A stretch of DNA of 64,000 nucleotides from an uncultured Alphaproteobacteria bacterium (GCA_937988775.1 CALKHP010000029.1:1-64000); one strand, 5' to 3'; counted from the first letter of the stretch, positions 34,501-42,374 are shown. The notes: generated by a model not told the origin, from the sequence alone. Made by a program: numbers and translations.

Positions 34501-34558
34501 CGCGCCTCCTGTTGCAGACGGCGATGTCGCTGAGCTGTTTGCCGGGGCGATCGATTGA
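31553..34558 (+). CDS. zorD: Zorya Snf2-type helicase/nuclease ZorD
   Basis: A 1,001-aa protein. The C-terminal half is an Snf2-family ATPase: Walker A LADDMGLGKTFQALSFL (about 520), GFSWLVASWL before it, the DExx box FDEMQKVKS (about 645; the usual DEAQ/DEAH is DEMQ here), MTGTPIENRLEDLW, and motifs V-VI in SPKAAGIGLTITAANHVVHL and DRVYRIGQ. The N-terminal 480 residues are the type I-specific region. ZorD is the effector that attacks phage DNA. The gene begins in a TGATG overlap with zorC and ends the operon. All motifs needed for ATP hydrolysis appear intact. Confidence 0.92.
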   Translation: MKQTFVTRATPSGATISLFARSLFGSRPLPFVAWAPADGKPAAAVRYLKRLVDEGRAQAVDDGLAIDAVSVVTFPASLADCLAIPPLASLTLTLNIEGRVESPDGLIRFRWQDRNMRRTDPDIIGPFAKVGNETGRLGAPIFALLGAIQHYNASRGEPGEARIGPWLGVQHALESVTGQSVTIDKTLQSLRIYQAGAFALDVREATGGPQITPVLMARTMRQSLANDIDSPESAHGELSEAIGVTPLRDNETDALLVPDVQRAFVAEFNRQGGKTRPALALGRNTYVMLEPELQIALDVVKAAQNAPLAERRSFIANPRAFLDRELDEAGDQTGSIFVETQQYSSRVIGLGRWQKPSLDWLTKQTTSWLPERFLLTIGAHQVDLSQDDVEALKTSVQRATDNFAETIEFKEQSFGVLETIDALERLQGFSEQHQSALDDIPDEAESENPDVAKAQDTDVLIIDDHIEGAGFTAKITPRKAPLFQEFPTDLLRSNQPKPHQEQGFSWLVASWLSGMPGVLLADDMGLGKTFQALSFLAWFRSNQKAAGRRGRPFEGPIIVAAPTALLLNWEAEANLHLIDDCLGQCLRAFGPSISRLKTKKGADWTPEDALDITALRGADWILTTYETLATYHRVFARVPYSVGVFDEMQKVKSPDTLNTTAIKTLNVDFVVGMTGTPIENRLEDLWCILDRVGPGYLGSLRAFSKMYGTDASDLKALKAKLDQQVKAKQGQPASGHPPVMLRRMKQDILEGLPSKTFKTYPVPMPPEQSAAYERAVAAAKHGDRSMGAMLKAIHALRGISLHPNGHDGIDVYDSRARTKWIAQSARVSTTLTILADIQRAGDKALVFIEDRAVQSAFASAVAAEFGLERDPDIINGALAGEKRQAVVDRFQSLPEGFAVLVLSPKAAGIGLTITAANHVVHLSRWWNPAVEDQCNDRVYRIGQVKPVTIHVPIAVHPALGDASFDVKLDSLLDRKRTLSRDMLAPPVADGDVAELFAGAID

Positions 34559-34635
34559 GCGCACGGGTTGCCGGCAGGTGTAGGACGTTGAAGGTAGAAA
34601 AAAGAGATCCTGGACCCGTGCTGCGGAGCCGATCC

Positions 34636-34785
34636 ATTCCGGCAAGGTCTCTGTCAGGGCCGGAAAACACACGCCGACGTGCCGAGAATGTGGCCCTTGC
34701 ATGGCCTGCTGGAACCATTGAGCCGCCGGACTGTCGGTCGGCGCCTCGGGCTTGTGATTTAATTTTTCATTATCAACAGGTTGGG
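34636..34785. repeat. Shared island-end sequence, right copy
   Basis: About 150 bp after zorD that aligns with 26,748-26,896 and abuts the intact tRNA-Ser, just as the left copy abuts the decayed one. It is gene-free. The shared end suggests that the Zorya segment and the island to its left used the same kind of integration end. Confidence 0.6.
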
Positions 34786-34875
34786 TGGCGGAGAGGGAGG
34801 GATTTGAACCCCCGATACGGTTGCCCGTATGCCGCATTTCGAGTGCGGTGCATTCAACCACTCTGCCACCTCTCC
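34786..34875 (-). tRNA. tRNA-Ser(CGA), right copy
   Basis: Complete class II serine tRNA on the minus strand with anticodon CGA and encoded CCA (34,786-34,788), identical to 4,627-4,716. It is next to the core gene rplU, so this copy is more likely to sit in the ancestral location, with its promoter to the right (34,876 onward). The accessory island extends from its 3' end. Confidence 0.92.
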
Positions 34876-34932
34876 TTTGCAACCAAGCGGCGTGGTTCGC
34901 GGGGGCCGAGATACACGGGGGGCGGGGCGATG
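34786..34932. repeat. 147-bp direct repeat, right copy
   Basis: Matches 4,627-4,773 at 146 of 147 positions. It covers the tRNA and 57 bp on its 5' side. Beyond 34,932 the sequence differs from the left copy. Confidence 0.85.
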
Positions 34933-34977
34933 GCAAGTCGGCTGCGCGGGTTTCGTGTGCTGATCCGGCGCTCTTGG

Positions 34978-35040
34978 TTGACAGGGGCGGGCTTTGCTGT
35001 TTAGGAGAACGCCTCGCGCGGGGAAGTCCCGCGCGTTCTC
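34978..35040 (+). promoter_or_regulatory. Likely rplU promoter and leader hairpin
   Basis: A consensus TTGACA at 34,978-34,983 is followed after 17 bases by a weak -10 (TTAGGA). Just downstream GAGAAC and GTTCTC enclose an inner stem GCGCGGG/CCCGCGC (35,004-35,040), a strong hairpin in what would be the rplU leader. Control of ribosomal-protein expression by it is a guess; it could also be a terminator-like structure. Confidence 0.4.
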
Positions 35041-35121
35041 GTTTCCGGCAACGGACTGACAAAAAGCCATCACGCGGGGCGCTCATCGGCCCGTGAGGAT
35101 GAATGAACACGGAGAGATACG

Positions 35122-35772
35122 ATGTTCGCAGTCATCAAGACCGGCGGCAAGCAGTATAAAGTCGCCGCCAATGACGTATTGAAGATCGAGAAGCTCGAGG
35201 CGGAGGCCGGCGATGTCGTCTCCTTCGACCAGGTTCTCATGCTCGGCGGCGAGAAGCCCGTCGTCGGCGCACCGCTGGTCAACGGCGCCAGCGTCTCGGC
35301 CCTGGTGGTCGAGCAGACGCGCGGCGACAAGGTGATCAATTTCAAGAAGCGCCGCCGCCAGAATTCCAAGCGCAAGAAGGGCCATCGCCAGCACCTGACC
35401 ATCGTGCGCATCCAGGACATCCTGACCGACGGCAAGAAGGCGGCCAAGGCAAGCCCGGCCAAGCCGGCCAAGGCCGAAGGCAAGGCGCCCGCCGGCAAGG
35501 CCGAGGGCGGTCTCGACGAGAGCAACCTGTCGCTGATCTCGGGCGTCGGCCCGACGATCGAGAAGAAGCTGATCGCCGCCGGCATCACCACCTGGTCGCA
35601 GATCGCGGCCTGGGGCGAGGCCGATATCGCCAAGTGGGACGAGGAGCTGCAGCTGCAGGGCCGCGCCACCCGCGAGGAATGGGTCGCGCAGGCCAAGGAG
35701 CTTCTCGCCGGCAAGCCGCCGCGCGCCAAGGTCGACCAGGCCGAGCAGAAGGCCGAGGCCGACAAGGCGTAA
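35122..35772 (+). CDS. rplU: Ribosomal protein L21 with C-terminal extension
   Basis: A 216-aa protein; the first 105 residues are bacterial L21 (FAVIKTGGKQYKVAANDVLK, GKPVVGAPLV-type loop, then FKKRRRQNSKRKKGHRQ), which binds 23S rRNA. It is followed by a Lys/Ala/Pro linker and a helix-hairpin-helix-like domain, LSLISGVGPTIEKKLIAAGI, with a further helix carrying ATREEWVAQAKELLAG. Such an extension is found in many alphaproteobacterial L21 proteins. GGAGAGA precedes the ATG. rpmA follows 131 bp downstream, the normal partner. Confidence 0.97.
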   Translation: MFAVIKTGGKQYKVAANDVLKIEKLEAEAGDVVSFDQVLMLGGEKPVVGAPLVNGASVSALVVEQTRGDKVINFKKRRRQNSKRKKGHRQHLTIVRIQDILTDGKKAAKASPAKPAKAEGKAPAGKAEGGLDESNLSLISGVGPTIEKKLIAAGITTWSQIAAWGEADIAKWDEELQLQGRATREEWVAQAKELLAGKPPRAKVDQAEQKAEADKA

Positions 35773-35903
35773 GCGGCAGGCTCTTCGCAAATCCGCCACA
35801 GGTGCGGTGGATTCGATCCGACGGAATCGAATTCGCTGCCGCGGCCTCTGGCGAATCCGTGATTTTCGGGTATAAGCACCCATAACAGGTTCAGGAGCGC
35901 ATC

Positions 35904-36173
35904 ATGGCTCACAAAAAAGCAGGCGGCTCATCGCGCAACGGCCGCGATTCGGCCGGCCGCCGCCTCGGCGTCAAGAAGTTCGGCAGCGAATCCGTGCGCG
36001 CCGGCAATATTATCGTGCGTCAGCGCGGCACCAAGTGGCATCCGGGCGCCAATGTCGGCCTCGGCAAGGATCATACGCTTTTTGCCCTCATCGACGGCAA
36101 AGTCGCATTCCGAACCAAGGCCAACGGTCGCGCCTATGTGGCCGTAGTACCGGCCCTAGAGGCTGCAGAGTAA
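35904..36173 (+). CDS. rpmA: Ribosomal protein L27
   Basis: An 89-aa L27: AHKKAGGSSRNGRDSAGRRL at the N-terminus (the flexible tail that reaches the peptidyl-transferase centre), GNIIVRQRGTKWHPG and a final VAVVPALEAAE. No extra N-terminal processing sequence as in Firmicutes is present. It is preceded by AGGAGCG and followed by a terminator-like hairpin at 36,286, so rplU-rpmA is a unit. Confidence 0.98.
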   Translation: MAHKKAGGSSRNGRDSAGRRLGVKKFGSESVRAGNIIVRQRGTKWHPGANVGLGKDHTLFALIDGKVAFRTKANGRAYVAVVPALEAAE

Positions 36174-36285
36174 ACGGCGGGATCGAGACGAAGGGACCCC
36201 GCCGGTATCCAACCAAACCGGCGGCGGACTTTTTCAAGGCTTCGGGTGAGGGCGCAAGGCCCTCGGGAACCCGGCCAGTCCAGGC

Positions 36286-36313
36286 GAGGGGAGGTGGGAT
36301 GCCACCTCCCCTT
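36286..36313 (+). terminator. Hairpin after rpmA
   Basis: GGGGAGGTGG (36,288-36,297) pairs perfectly with CCACCTCCCC (36,302-36,311) around GATG; two more outer pairs are possible. TTCGTCATTT follows. Likely terminator of the rplU-rpmA transcript, though the T-run is interrupted. Confidence 0.55.
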
Positions 36314-36360
36314 CGTCATTTCAGGCTTCCTCGCGGGGGCCGCCGGGACTGGAGAGGGTC

Positions 36361-37014
36361 ATGTTCCCCGATTTGACGTGCGATGACGTTTTTCGCATCG
36401 AGACGAAGCGCCTGTGGCTGCGCTGGCCGACCGTGGCCGACGCTGCTGCCATCGCGCGCTTTGCCGGGGACAAACGCGTCGCCACGATGACGGCGCGCAT
36501 CCCGCATCCCTATCCGAGCGGCGAAGCGCTAGACTATATCGCGCGCATCCGGGCCGAGAATGCCGGCGGGCAAAGCCTGTCGCTCGCCGTGACGCCGAAG
36601 GACGATCCGGCCGGGCTGATCGGCATGATCGGCCTCGGGCCGCAGCGCGATATCCGGCTGTCGCTCGGCTACTGGATCGGCGTGCCGTTCTGGGGCAACG
36701 GCTATGCCACGGAAGCGGCGCAGGCGCTGATCGACCTGACCTTCACGCTGACGCCGGCCGGCGAGGTGGTCGCTGCGGCCCATAGCATCAATCCGGCCTC
36801 GCGCGGCGTGCTGGAAAAATGCGGCTTCCAGTTCGAGGGGCAGGGCATGAGCGATACCGCGGCGTGCGGCGTGGTGGCGGTCGACAGCTTCCGGCTGACG
36901 CGGCGCACCTTCGCCAGCCTCAAGCTGTGGCGGGCGCCCTCCGTGCCGCGGCTGGCGATCGACCTGCGTTCGCTGCCGATGAAACAGGATGGCGCGGCGA
37001 TGCCGGTGGCCTGA
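36361..37014 (+). CDS. GNAT-family N-acetyltransferase
   Basis: A 217-aa protein of the RimJ/RimL-like GNAT group: ETKRLWLRWPTVADAAAIAR at the start, a central LSLGYWIGVPFWGNGYATEA that contains the acetyl-CoA-binding turn (here FWGNGYATEA in place of R-x-x-G-x-G/A), and SINPASRGVLEKCGFQ near the end. Acceptor substrate cannot be read. A gene of this type between rpmA and obgE is common in this order, which supports a conserved house-keeping role. It has its own gap of 187 bp from rpmA. Confidence 0.9.
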   Translation: MFPDLTCDDVFRIETKRLWLRWPTVADAAAIARFAGDKRVATMTARIPHPYPSGEALDYIARIRAENAGGQSLSLAVTPKDDPAGLIGMIGLGPQRDIRLSLGYWIGVPFWGNGYATEAAQALIDLTFTLTPAGEVVAAAHSINPASRGVLEKCGFQFEGQGMSDTAACGVVAVDSFRLTRRTFASLKLWRAPSVPRLAIDLRSLPMKQDGAAMPVA

Positions 37015-37263
37015 CAAGCTGTCAGAGTTGTGGGCGACAGTTGCGGTGGAGACTTGCCAGGGAAGACCTTGCAAGGGCGGTAAAAACCGGGCTTTGTGCG
37101 CGGCGGCGGCGTTAGATCATTTAATTGGAGCATTTCTTCAGCAGAAAACCGGTAGCCACTTTGTCTCGCGAAATGCTCTAACCATCCACCACCCGTGCTG
37201 GCGGGCGACGCTCCGCCTGCCAGCTCGGCCTTGAACCGCCGAGCGTCTCGAAACATTGAACAG

Positions 37264-38298
37264 ATGAAGTTTCTCGATTCCGCCAAGGTCTATATTCGTT
37301 CCGGCGCCGGCGGCGCGGGCGCCGTGTCGTTCCGGCGCGAGAAATATATCGAGTTCGGCGGCCCCGATGGCGGCGATGGCGGGCGCGGCGGCGATGTCTT
37401 CGCCGAATGCGTCGACGGGCTCAACACGCTGATCGACTACCGCTACCAGCAGCATTTCAGGGCCGGCACCGGCGTGCATGGCATGGGCCGCGCGCGCGCC
37501 GGCGGCAAGGGCGCCGATGCGGTGCTGAAAGTGCCGGTCGGCACGCAGATTTTCGACGAGGACGAGGAGACGCTGCTCGCCGACCTGACCGAGGTCGGCC
37601 AGCGGGTGCGGCTCGCCAGGGGCGGCAATGGCGGCTTCGGCAACCTGCATTTCACCACCTCGACCAACCGGGCGCCGCGCCGCGCCAATCCCGGCCAGCC
37701 GGCGATCGAGCGCACGATCTGGCTGAGATTGAAGCTGATCGCCGATGCCGGGCTCGTCGGCCTGCCCAATGCCGGCAAATCGACGTTTCTTGCCGCGACC
37801 AGCGCCGCCAAGCCGAAGATCGCCGATTATCCGTTCACGACGCTGCATCCCGGCCTCGGCGTGGTGCGCATCGACGGGCGCGAATTCGTGCTCGCCGATA
37901 TTCCCGGCCTGATCGAGGGCGCGCATGAGGGCGTCGGCCTCGGCGCGCGCTTCCTCGGCCATGTCGAGCGCTGCCGCGTGCTGCTGCACCTGGTCGATGC
38001 GACCGGCGAGCATGCCGGCCGCGCCTACAAGACGATACGCGGCGAGCTCGAGGCCTATGGCAACGGCCTTGCCGACAAGCCGGAGATCGTGGCGCTGTCG
38101 AAGGCCGATGCCGTCGATGCCGAGACGCTGAAAAGCCAGCGCGACCGGTTGAAACGCGCCGCGAAACAGGCGCCGCTGGTGCTGTCCGCCGTCGCCGGCC
38201 AGGGCACGCCCGAGGTGCTGCGCGCCCTGCTCGGCGTGATCGATGCCGGCCGGGCCGAGGAGGCGCCGCCGGTCGAGACCGAAAGCTGGCAGCCATGA
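37264..38298 (+). CDS. obgE: Obg-family GTPase
   Basis: A 344-aa protein starting at ATG 37,264. The glycine-rich Obg fold comes first (MKFLDSAKVYIRSGAGGAGA, DGGDGGRGGDV), then the GTPase domain: G1 GLPNAGKST, G2 around YPFTTLHPGLG, G3 DIPGLIEGAHEGVGLG and SKAD. Obg binds the 50S subunit and links ribosome assembly with growth and stress. No long C-terminal OCT domain is present. The stop overlaps proB (ATGA), so it heads an operon with proBA. Confidence 0.97.
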   Translation: MKFLDSAKVYIRSGAGGAGAVSFRREKYIEFGGPDGGDGGRGGDVFAECVDGLNTLIDYRYQQHFRAGTGVHGMGRARAGGKGADAVLKVPVGTQIFDEDEETLLADLTEVGQRVRLARGGNGGFGNLHFTTSTNRAPRRANPGQPAIERTIWLRLKLIADAGLVGLPNAGKSTFLAATSAAKPKIADYPFTTLHPGLGVVRIDGREFVLADIPGLIEGAHEGVGLGARFLGHVERCRVLLHLVDATGEHAGRAYKTIRGELEAYGNGLADKPEIVALSKADAVDAETLKSQRDRLKRAAKQAPLVLSAVAGQGTPEVLRALLGVIDAGRAEEAPPVETESWQP

Positions 38299-39428
38299 GC
38301 GCGCCGCGCCTGGCCTCCTTCCACCGCATCGTCATCAAGGTCGGCTCGTCGCTGCTCGTCGATGGCAGGAGCGGCTTGCGCGCCGCCTGGCTCGATGCGC
38401 TCGCCGAGGATATTGCCGGCCTGCACGCCAAGGGCGCCGACATCCTGATCGTGTCGTCGGGCGCGATCGCGCTCGGCCGCGCCGTGCTCGGCCTGCGCAG
38501 CGGCGCGCTCAAGCTCGAGGAGGCGCAGGCCGCCGCCGCGGTCGGCCAGATCGCGCTGTCGGGCAACTGGGCCGCGGCGTTGCAGCGGCGCGGTATCCAG
38601 GCCGGCCAGGTGCTGTTGACCTATGGCGACACCGAGGAACGCCGGCGCTATCTCAATGCGCGCGAGACGCTCGGCAAGCTGCTCGAGATGCGCGCCGTGC
38701 CGGTGATCAACGAGAACGATACCGTGGCGACCTCCGAGATCCGCTATGGCGACAATGACCGGCTCGCGGCGCGCGTCGCCTCGATGGCGAGCGCCGATTG
38801 CCTGGTGCTGCTGTCGGATATCGATGGGCTCTACACCGCGCCGCCGCAAAGCGATCCGAGCGCGACGATGATCCCGATCGTGGCGCGCATCACGCCCGAG
38901 ATCGAGGCGATGGCGGGCGGCGCGGCGTCCGAATTGTCGCGCGGCGGCATGCGCACCAAGATCGAGGCGGCGAAGATCGCGGTTGCCGCCGGCGCGCATC
39001 TGGCGATCGCCAACGGCAAGCCGGCCCATGCCATCCGCGCGCTCGGCGAGGGCGGCCGGGCGACGTGGTTCACCACGCCGTCCAACCCGCGCAAGGCGCG
39101 CAAGCGCTGGATTTCCGGCACGCTCGAGCCGCATGGCATCGTTACCGTCGATGCCGGCGCCGCGCGGGCGCTCGTCGCCGGCAAGAGCCTGCTGCCGGCC
39201 GGCGTGACCCAGGTCGAGGGTCATTTCGCGCGCGGCGATTGCGTGCTGGTGCGCAGCGCGGCCGGCGCCGAGGTGGCGCGCGGGCTGATCGCCTATGACG
39301 CGGCCGACGCGCAGCAGTTGCTCGGCCGCAACACGCGCGATATTGCCATCGTGCTCGGCCATGCCGGCCGCGCCGCGATGATCCATCGCGACGATCTGGT
39401 CCTGACCGCGAGCGGATTCGACGCATGA
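38295..39428 (+). CDS. proB: Glutamate 5-kinase
   Basis: A 377-aa protein that phosphorylates glutamate, the first step of proline synthesis. The amino-acid-kinase domain is clear: IVIKVGSSLLVDGRSG, SSGAIALGR, VINENDTVATSEIRYGDND, and the C-terminal PUA domain runs from about residue 270 (RARKRWISGTL-type start, then DAGAARALVAGKSLLPAG). Feedback inhibition by proline is a family property. It overlaps obgE and proA by four bases at each end. Confidence 0.97.
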   Translation: MSAPRLASFHRIVIKVGSSLLVDGRSGLRAAWLDALAEDIAGLHAKGADILIVSSGAIALGRAVLGLRSGALKLEEAQAAAAVGQIALSGNWAAALQRRGIQAGQVLLTYGDTEERRRYLNARETLGKLLEMRAVPVINENDTVATSEIRYGDNDRLAARVASMASADCLVLLSDIDGLYTAPPQSDPSATMIPIVARITPEIEAMAGGAASELSRGGMRTKIEAAKIAVAAGAHLAIANGKPAHAIRALGEGGRATWFTTPSNPRKARKRWISGTLEPHGIVTVDAGAARALVAGKSLLPAGVTQVEGHFARGDCVLVRSAAGAEVARGLIAYDAADAQQLLGRNTRDIAIVLGHAGRAAMIHRDDLVLTASGFDA

Positions 39429-40702
39429 ACCAGTCTTCGCATATCTCCGTGGATGCCCTGATGGCGCGCATCGGCACCGAGGCGCGTGCCGCCGCCCGCG
39501 CGCTGGCGCTGGCGCCGGCCGCCGCGAAACAGGCCGCGCTGCAACAGGCGGCGCGCTGCCTGCGCGAGCAGGCCGATGCGATTCTTGCCGCCAACGCCGC
39601 CGACATGGAAGCCGCGCGCGCCGCCGGCGTCACCGGCTCGTTCCTCGACCGGCTGCTGCTCGATGCCGGGCGCGTCGCTGCGATGGCCGAGGGCGTCGAG
39701 ACGGTCGCGGCGCTGCCCGATCCGGTCGGCGCGGTGCGCGCGCGCTGGCAGCGGCCGAACGGGCTGGTGATCGAGCGCGTCGCGACGCCGCTCGGCGTGA
39801 TCGGCGTGATTTTCGAGAGCCGGCCGAACGTCACCGCCGATGCCGCGAGCCTGTGCCTCAAGGCCGGCAATGCGGTGATCCTGCGCAGCGGCTCGGATGC
39901 GTTCCGCTCGGCTGAGGCGATCGCGGCCTGCATGGCCAGCGGGCTGGAAGCGGCCGGCTTGCCGGCAACGGCGGCGCAGCTCGTGCCGACGCGCGACCGC
40001 GCCGCGGTCGGCGCCATGCTCGCCGGGCTCGGCGGCAATCTCGACGTGATCGTGCCGCGCGGCGGCAAGAGCCTGGTAGCGCGCGTGCAGGACGAGGCGC
40101 GCGTGCCGGTGTTCGCGCATCTGGAAGGCGTCAATCACGTCTATCTCCATGCCAGCGCCGCGCCGGCAATGGCGGAGGCAATCGTGCTCAACGCCAAGAT
40201 GCGGCGCACCGGCGTGTGCGGCGCGGCCGAGACGATCCTGATCGACGCCGGCACGCCCGACGGGCTGCTGGCGACCATCGTGAATGCCTTGCAGCAGGCC
40301 GGTTGCGAGGTGCGCGGCGACGCGAGGGTGCAGGCGGTGAACGCCGCCGTGGTGCCGGCGACCGAGACCGATTGGATGACCGAGTATCTCGCGCCGGTCG
40401 TCGCCATCAGGGTGGTCGACGGGCTCGATGCGGCGATCGCGCATGTCGAACGCTACGGCTCGCGCCATACCGATGCGATCATCGCCGAGGACCAGGCGGC
40501 GGCGGAGCGTTTTCTGGCCGAGGTCGACAGCGCCATCGTGCTGCACAACGCCTCGACTCAGTTCGCCGATGGCGGCGAGTTCGGTTTCGGCGCCGAGATC
40601 GGCATCGCCACCGGCCGCATGCATGCGCGCGGGCCGGTCGGCGTCGAGCAACTGACCTCGTTCAACTACCGGGTGCGTGGCACGGGACAGACGCGGCCGT
40701 GA
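39425..40702 (+). CDS. proA: Gamma-glutamyl phosphate reductase
   Basis: A 425-aa aldehyde-dehydrogenase-fold enzyme that reduces glutamyl phosphate to glutamate semialdehyde, acting after ProB. Visible motifs: PLGVIGVIFESRPNVTADAA, LRSGSDA, PRGGKSLVARVQ, and the catalytic cysteine in RRTGVCGAAETILID. The C-terminus keeps FGFGAEIGIATGRMHARGPVG. Full length. It overlaps proB (ATGA) and its stop overlaps the GTG start of nadD. Confidence 0.97.
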   Translation: MNQSSHISVDALMARIGTEARAAARALALAPAAAKQAALQQAARCLREQADAILAANAADMEAARAAGVTGSFLDRLLLDAGRVAAMAEGVETVAALPDPVGAVRARWQRPNGLVIERVATPLGVIGVIFESRPNVTADAASLCLKAGNAVILRSGSDAFRSAEAIAACMASGLEAAGLPATAAQLVPTRDRAAVGAMLAGLGGNLDVIVPRGGKSLVARVQDEARVPVFAHLEGVNHVYLHASAAPAMAEAIVLNAKMRRTGVCGAAETILIDAGTPDGLLATIVNALQQAGCEVRGDARVQAVNAAVVPATETDWMTEYLAPVVAIRVVDGLDAAIAHVERYGSRHTDAIIAEDQAAAERFLAEVDSAIVLHNASTQFADGGEFGFGAEIGIATGRMHARGPVGVEQLTSFNYRVRGTGQTRP

Positions 40703-41373
40703 CATCGGGCCCGCTTGCGCTGACATCGCGCCGCTCGGTGGCCGCGCGGCTGCCAAGGCATGCACCTGGCATGAAGATCGGCCTGTTCGGCGGCTCGTTC
40801 AACCCGCCCCATGCCGGCCATGTGCTGGTCTCGGCCACGGCGCTGCGCCGGCTCGGGCTCGACGCCGTGTGGTGGCTGGTGACGCCCGGCAATCCGCTGA
40901 AGGAGAATGCCGGCCTGCCGCCGCTCGCGCAGCGCATGGCGGCGGCGCGCGCCATGATCGACGATCCGCGCATCGTGGTCAGCGATATCGAGGCGCATAT
41001 CGGCACGCGCTTCACCTATGATACCATCGCCTATCTGGCGCGGCGCTGTCCGGGCGTGCGCTTCGTCTGGCTGATGGGCGCGGATAATCTCGCCAGCTTC
41101 CATCGCTGGCAGCACTGGCTCGAGATCGCCAGCCTGGTGCCGTTCGCGGTGATCGACCGGCCGGGCTCGACGCTGAAGGCGATCGCCAGTCCGGCCGCGC
41201 AACGGCTCAAGCCCTACCGGCTCAGGCCGCAGGCGGCGCGGCTCCTGCCATTGGCGCGCGCGCCGGCGTGGACGTTCCTGCACGGGCGGCGTTCGACGCT
41301 GTCCTCGACGGCACTGCGTGAAAATGGCCACGCCATGGCGCCGCATGCAGGCAAGGCCGCACAAGGCGATTGA
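40699..41373 (+). CDS. nadD: Nicotinate-mononucleotide adenylyltransferase
   Basis: I use the GTG at 40,699, which overlaps the proA stop (GTGA) and gives the short N-terminal extension usual in Rhizobiales, 224 aa. The nucleotidyltransferase signature is intact: GLFGGSFNPPHAGH and LSSTALR near the end. NadD adenylates nicotinate mononucleotide to form deamido-NAD. A shorter start at the ATG of MKIGLFGG (about 40,771) is possible. It is followed by rsfS, the usual neighbour. Confidence 0.93.
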   Translation: MTSGPLALTSRRSVAARLPRHAPGMKIGLFGGSFNPPHAGHVLVSATALRRLGLDAVWWLVTPGNPLKENAGLPPLAQRMAAARAMIDDPRIVVSDIEAHIGTRFTYDTIAYLARRCPGVRFVWLMGADNLASFHRWQHWLEIASLVPFAVIDRPGSTLKAIASPAAQRLKPYRLRPQAARLLPLARAPAWTFLHGRRSTLSSTALRENGHAMAPHAGKAAQGD

Positions 41374-41456
41374 AATTCCCGGCCCTTCACCCTTACATTA
41401 GAGGGTGTGAGTCAGGTGTATCTTTTCAAAAGGGGACACAGACACTGATCACTTCC

Positions 41457-41894
41457 ATGGAAGCTGCGGGAACCTCCCCGCTTCAACCGGTCGCCATCCC
41501 GCACGGGCTGGAAGCCGATAAACCGCTCCGGATCGCGCTCAGCGCGCTTGAAGATGCCAAGGCCGAGCAGTTGCTCGCCATCGACCTCAGGGGCAAAACC
41601 TCCATCGCCGACAGTATGGTGATCGCCTCCGGGCGCTCGGACCGGCATGTCGCGGCCATTGCCGACCGGGTCGTGCGGGCTCTCAAGGAGGCCGGCCATG
41701 GCGAGATCCGGGTCGAGGGGCTGCCGCATGCCGACTGGGTGCTGATCGATTGCGGCGACCTGCTGGTGCATGTCTTCAGGCCGGAAGTGCGCGGCTTCTA
41801 CAACCTGGAGAAGATCTGGGGTACGGACCGCCCGAGCGAGCCGGAGGAGCCCGGCGCCGAGCGGACAGCCGGAGCGCGCCGGCGCGCCAGCTGA
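41457..41894 (+). CDS. rsfS: Ribosome silencing factor RsfS
   Basis: A 145-aa protein from ATG 41,457; the start is uncertain because the purine-rich AAGGGGA lies about 25 bases upstream. The RsfS core is clear: ALEDAKAEQLLAIDLRGKTS, MVIASGRSDRHVAAIADRVV, then EGLPHADWVLIDCGDLLVHV and FYNLEKIWG. RsfS binds L14 and blocks subunit joining when nutrients are low. The C-terminal tail is acidic and then Arg-rich. rlmH begins immediately after the stop. Confidence 0.93.
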   Translation: MEAAGTSPLQPVAIPHGLEADKPLRIALSALEDAKAEQLLAIDLRGKTSIADSMVIASGRSDRHVAAIADRVVRALKEAGHGEIRVEGLPHADWVLIDCGDLLVHVFRPEVRGFYNLEKIWGTDRPSEPEEPGAERTAGARRRAS

Positions 41895-42374
41895 ATGCAG
41901 GTTGTGCTGCTGGCGGTCGGCCGGCTCAAGAACGGCCCCGAACGCGAGCTGTGCGCGCGCTATGCCGAGCGTTTCACGCGCAGCGGGCGCGGCGTCGCGC
42001 TCGATCTCGTGATGCGCGAGATCGACGAGAGCGGCGCCAAGCGCGCCGCTGACCGGCAGCACGACGAGGCGCGGCTGATTGCCGCCGCCTGCCCGGCGGA
42101 TGCGGCGCTGATCGCCTGGGACGAGCGCGGCAAGGCGCTGACGAGCGCGGGCTTCGCGGCCGAGCTCGGCAGCCGGCGCGATCAGGGCCAGCGCAGCATC
42201 GCCATGGCGATCGGCGGCGCCGACGGGCTCAGCCCGGCGCTGCGCGACAAGGCGGCGCTGGTCTTGTCCTTCGGCCAACTCACCCTGCCGCATCAACTGG
42301 CGCGCGTCCTTTTGCTGGAACAGCTCTATCGCGCGGCATCGATCCTCGCCGGCCATCCCTATCACCGGGAGTGA
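41895..42374 (+). CDS. rlmH: 23S rRNA pseudouridine1915 N3-methyltransferase RlmH
   Basis: A 159-aa SPOUT-family methyltransferase. It begins at the base after the rsfS stop. The C-terminal knot region is typical: AMAIGGADGLSPALRDKAAL, LSFGQLTLPHQLARVLLLEQ, YRAASILAGHPYHRE. It methylates pseudouridine 1915 of 23S rRNA, normally on assembled ribosomes. Length and C-terminus match the family. Confidence 0.96.
   Translation: MQVVLLAVGRLKNGPERELCARYAERFTRSGRGVALDLVMREIDESGAKRAADRQHDEARLIAAACPADAALIAWDERGKALTSAGFAAELGSRRDQGQRSIAMAIGGADGLSPALRDKAALVLSFGQLTLPHQLARVLLLEQLYRAASILAGHPYHRE

Noticed and set aside
35070..35912. Two long minus-strand frames over rplU
   Set aside because: Shadows of the GC-rich rplU gene; composition is biased and L21 on the other strand is certain.
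38055..40765. Several minus-strand frames of 300-490 codons
   Set aside because: Antisense shadows of proB and proA caused by high GC at third positions.
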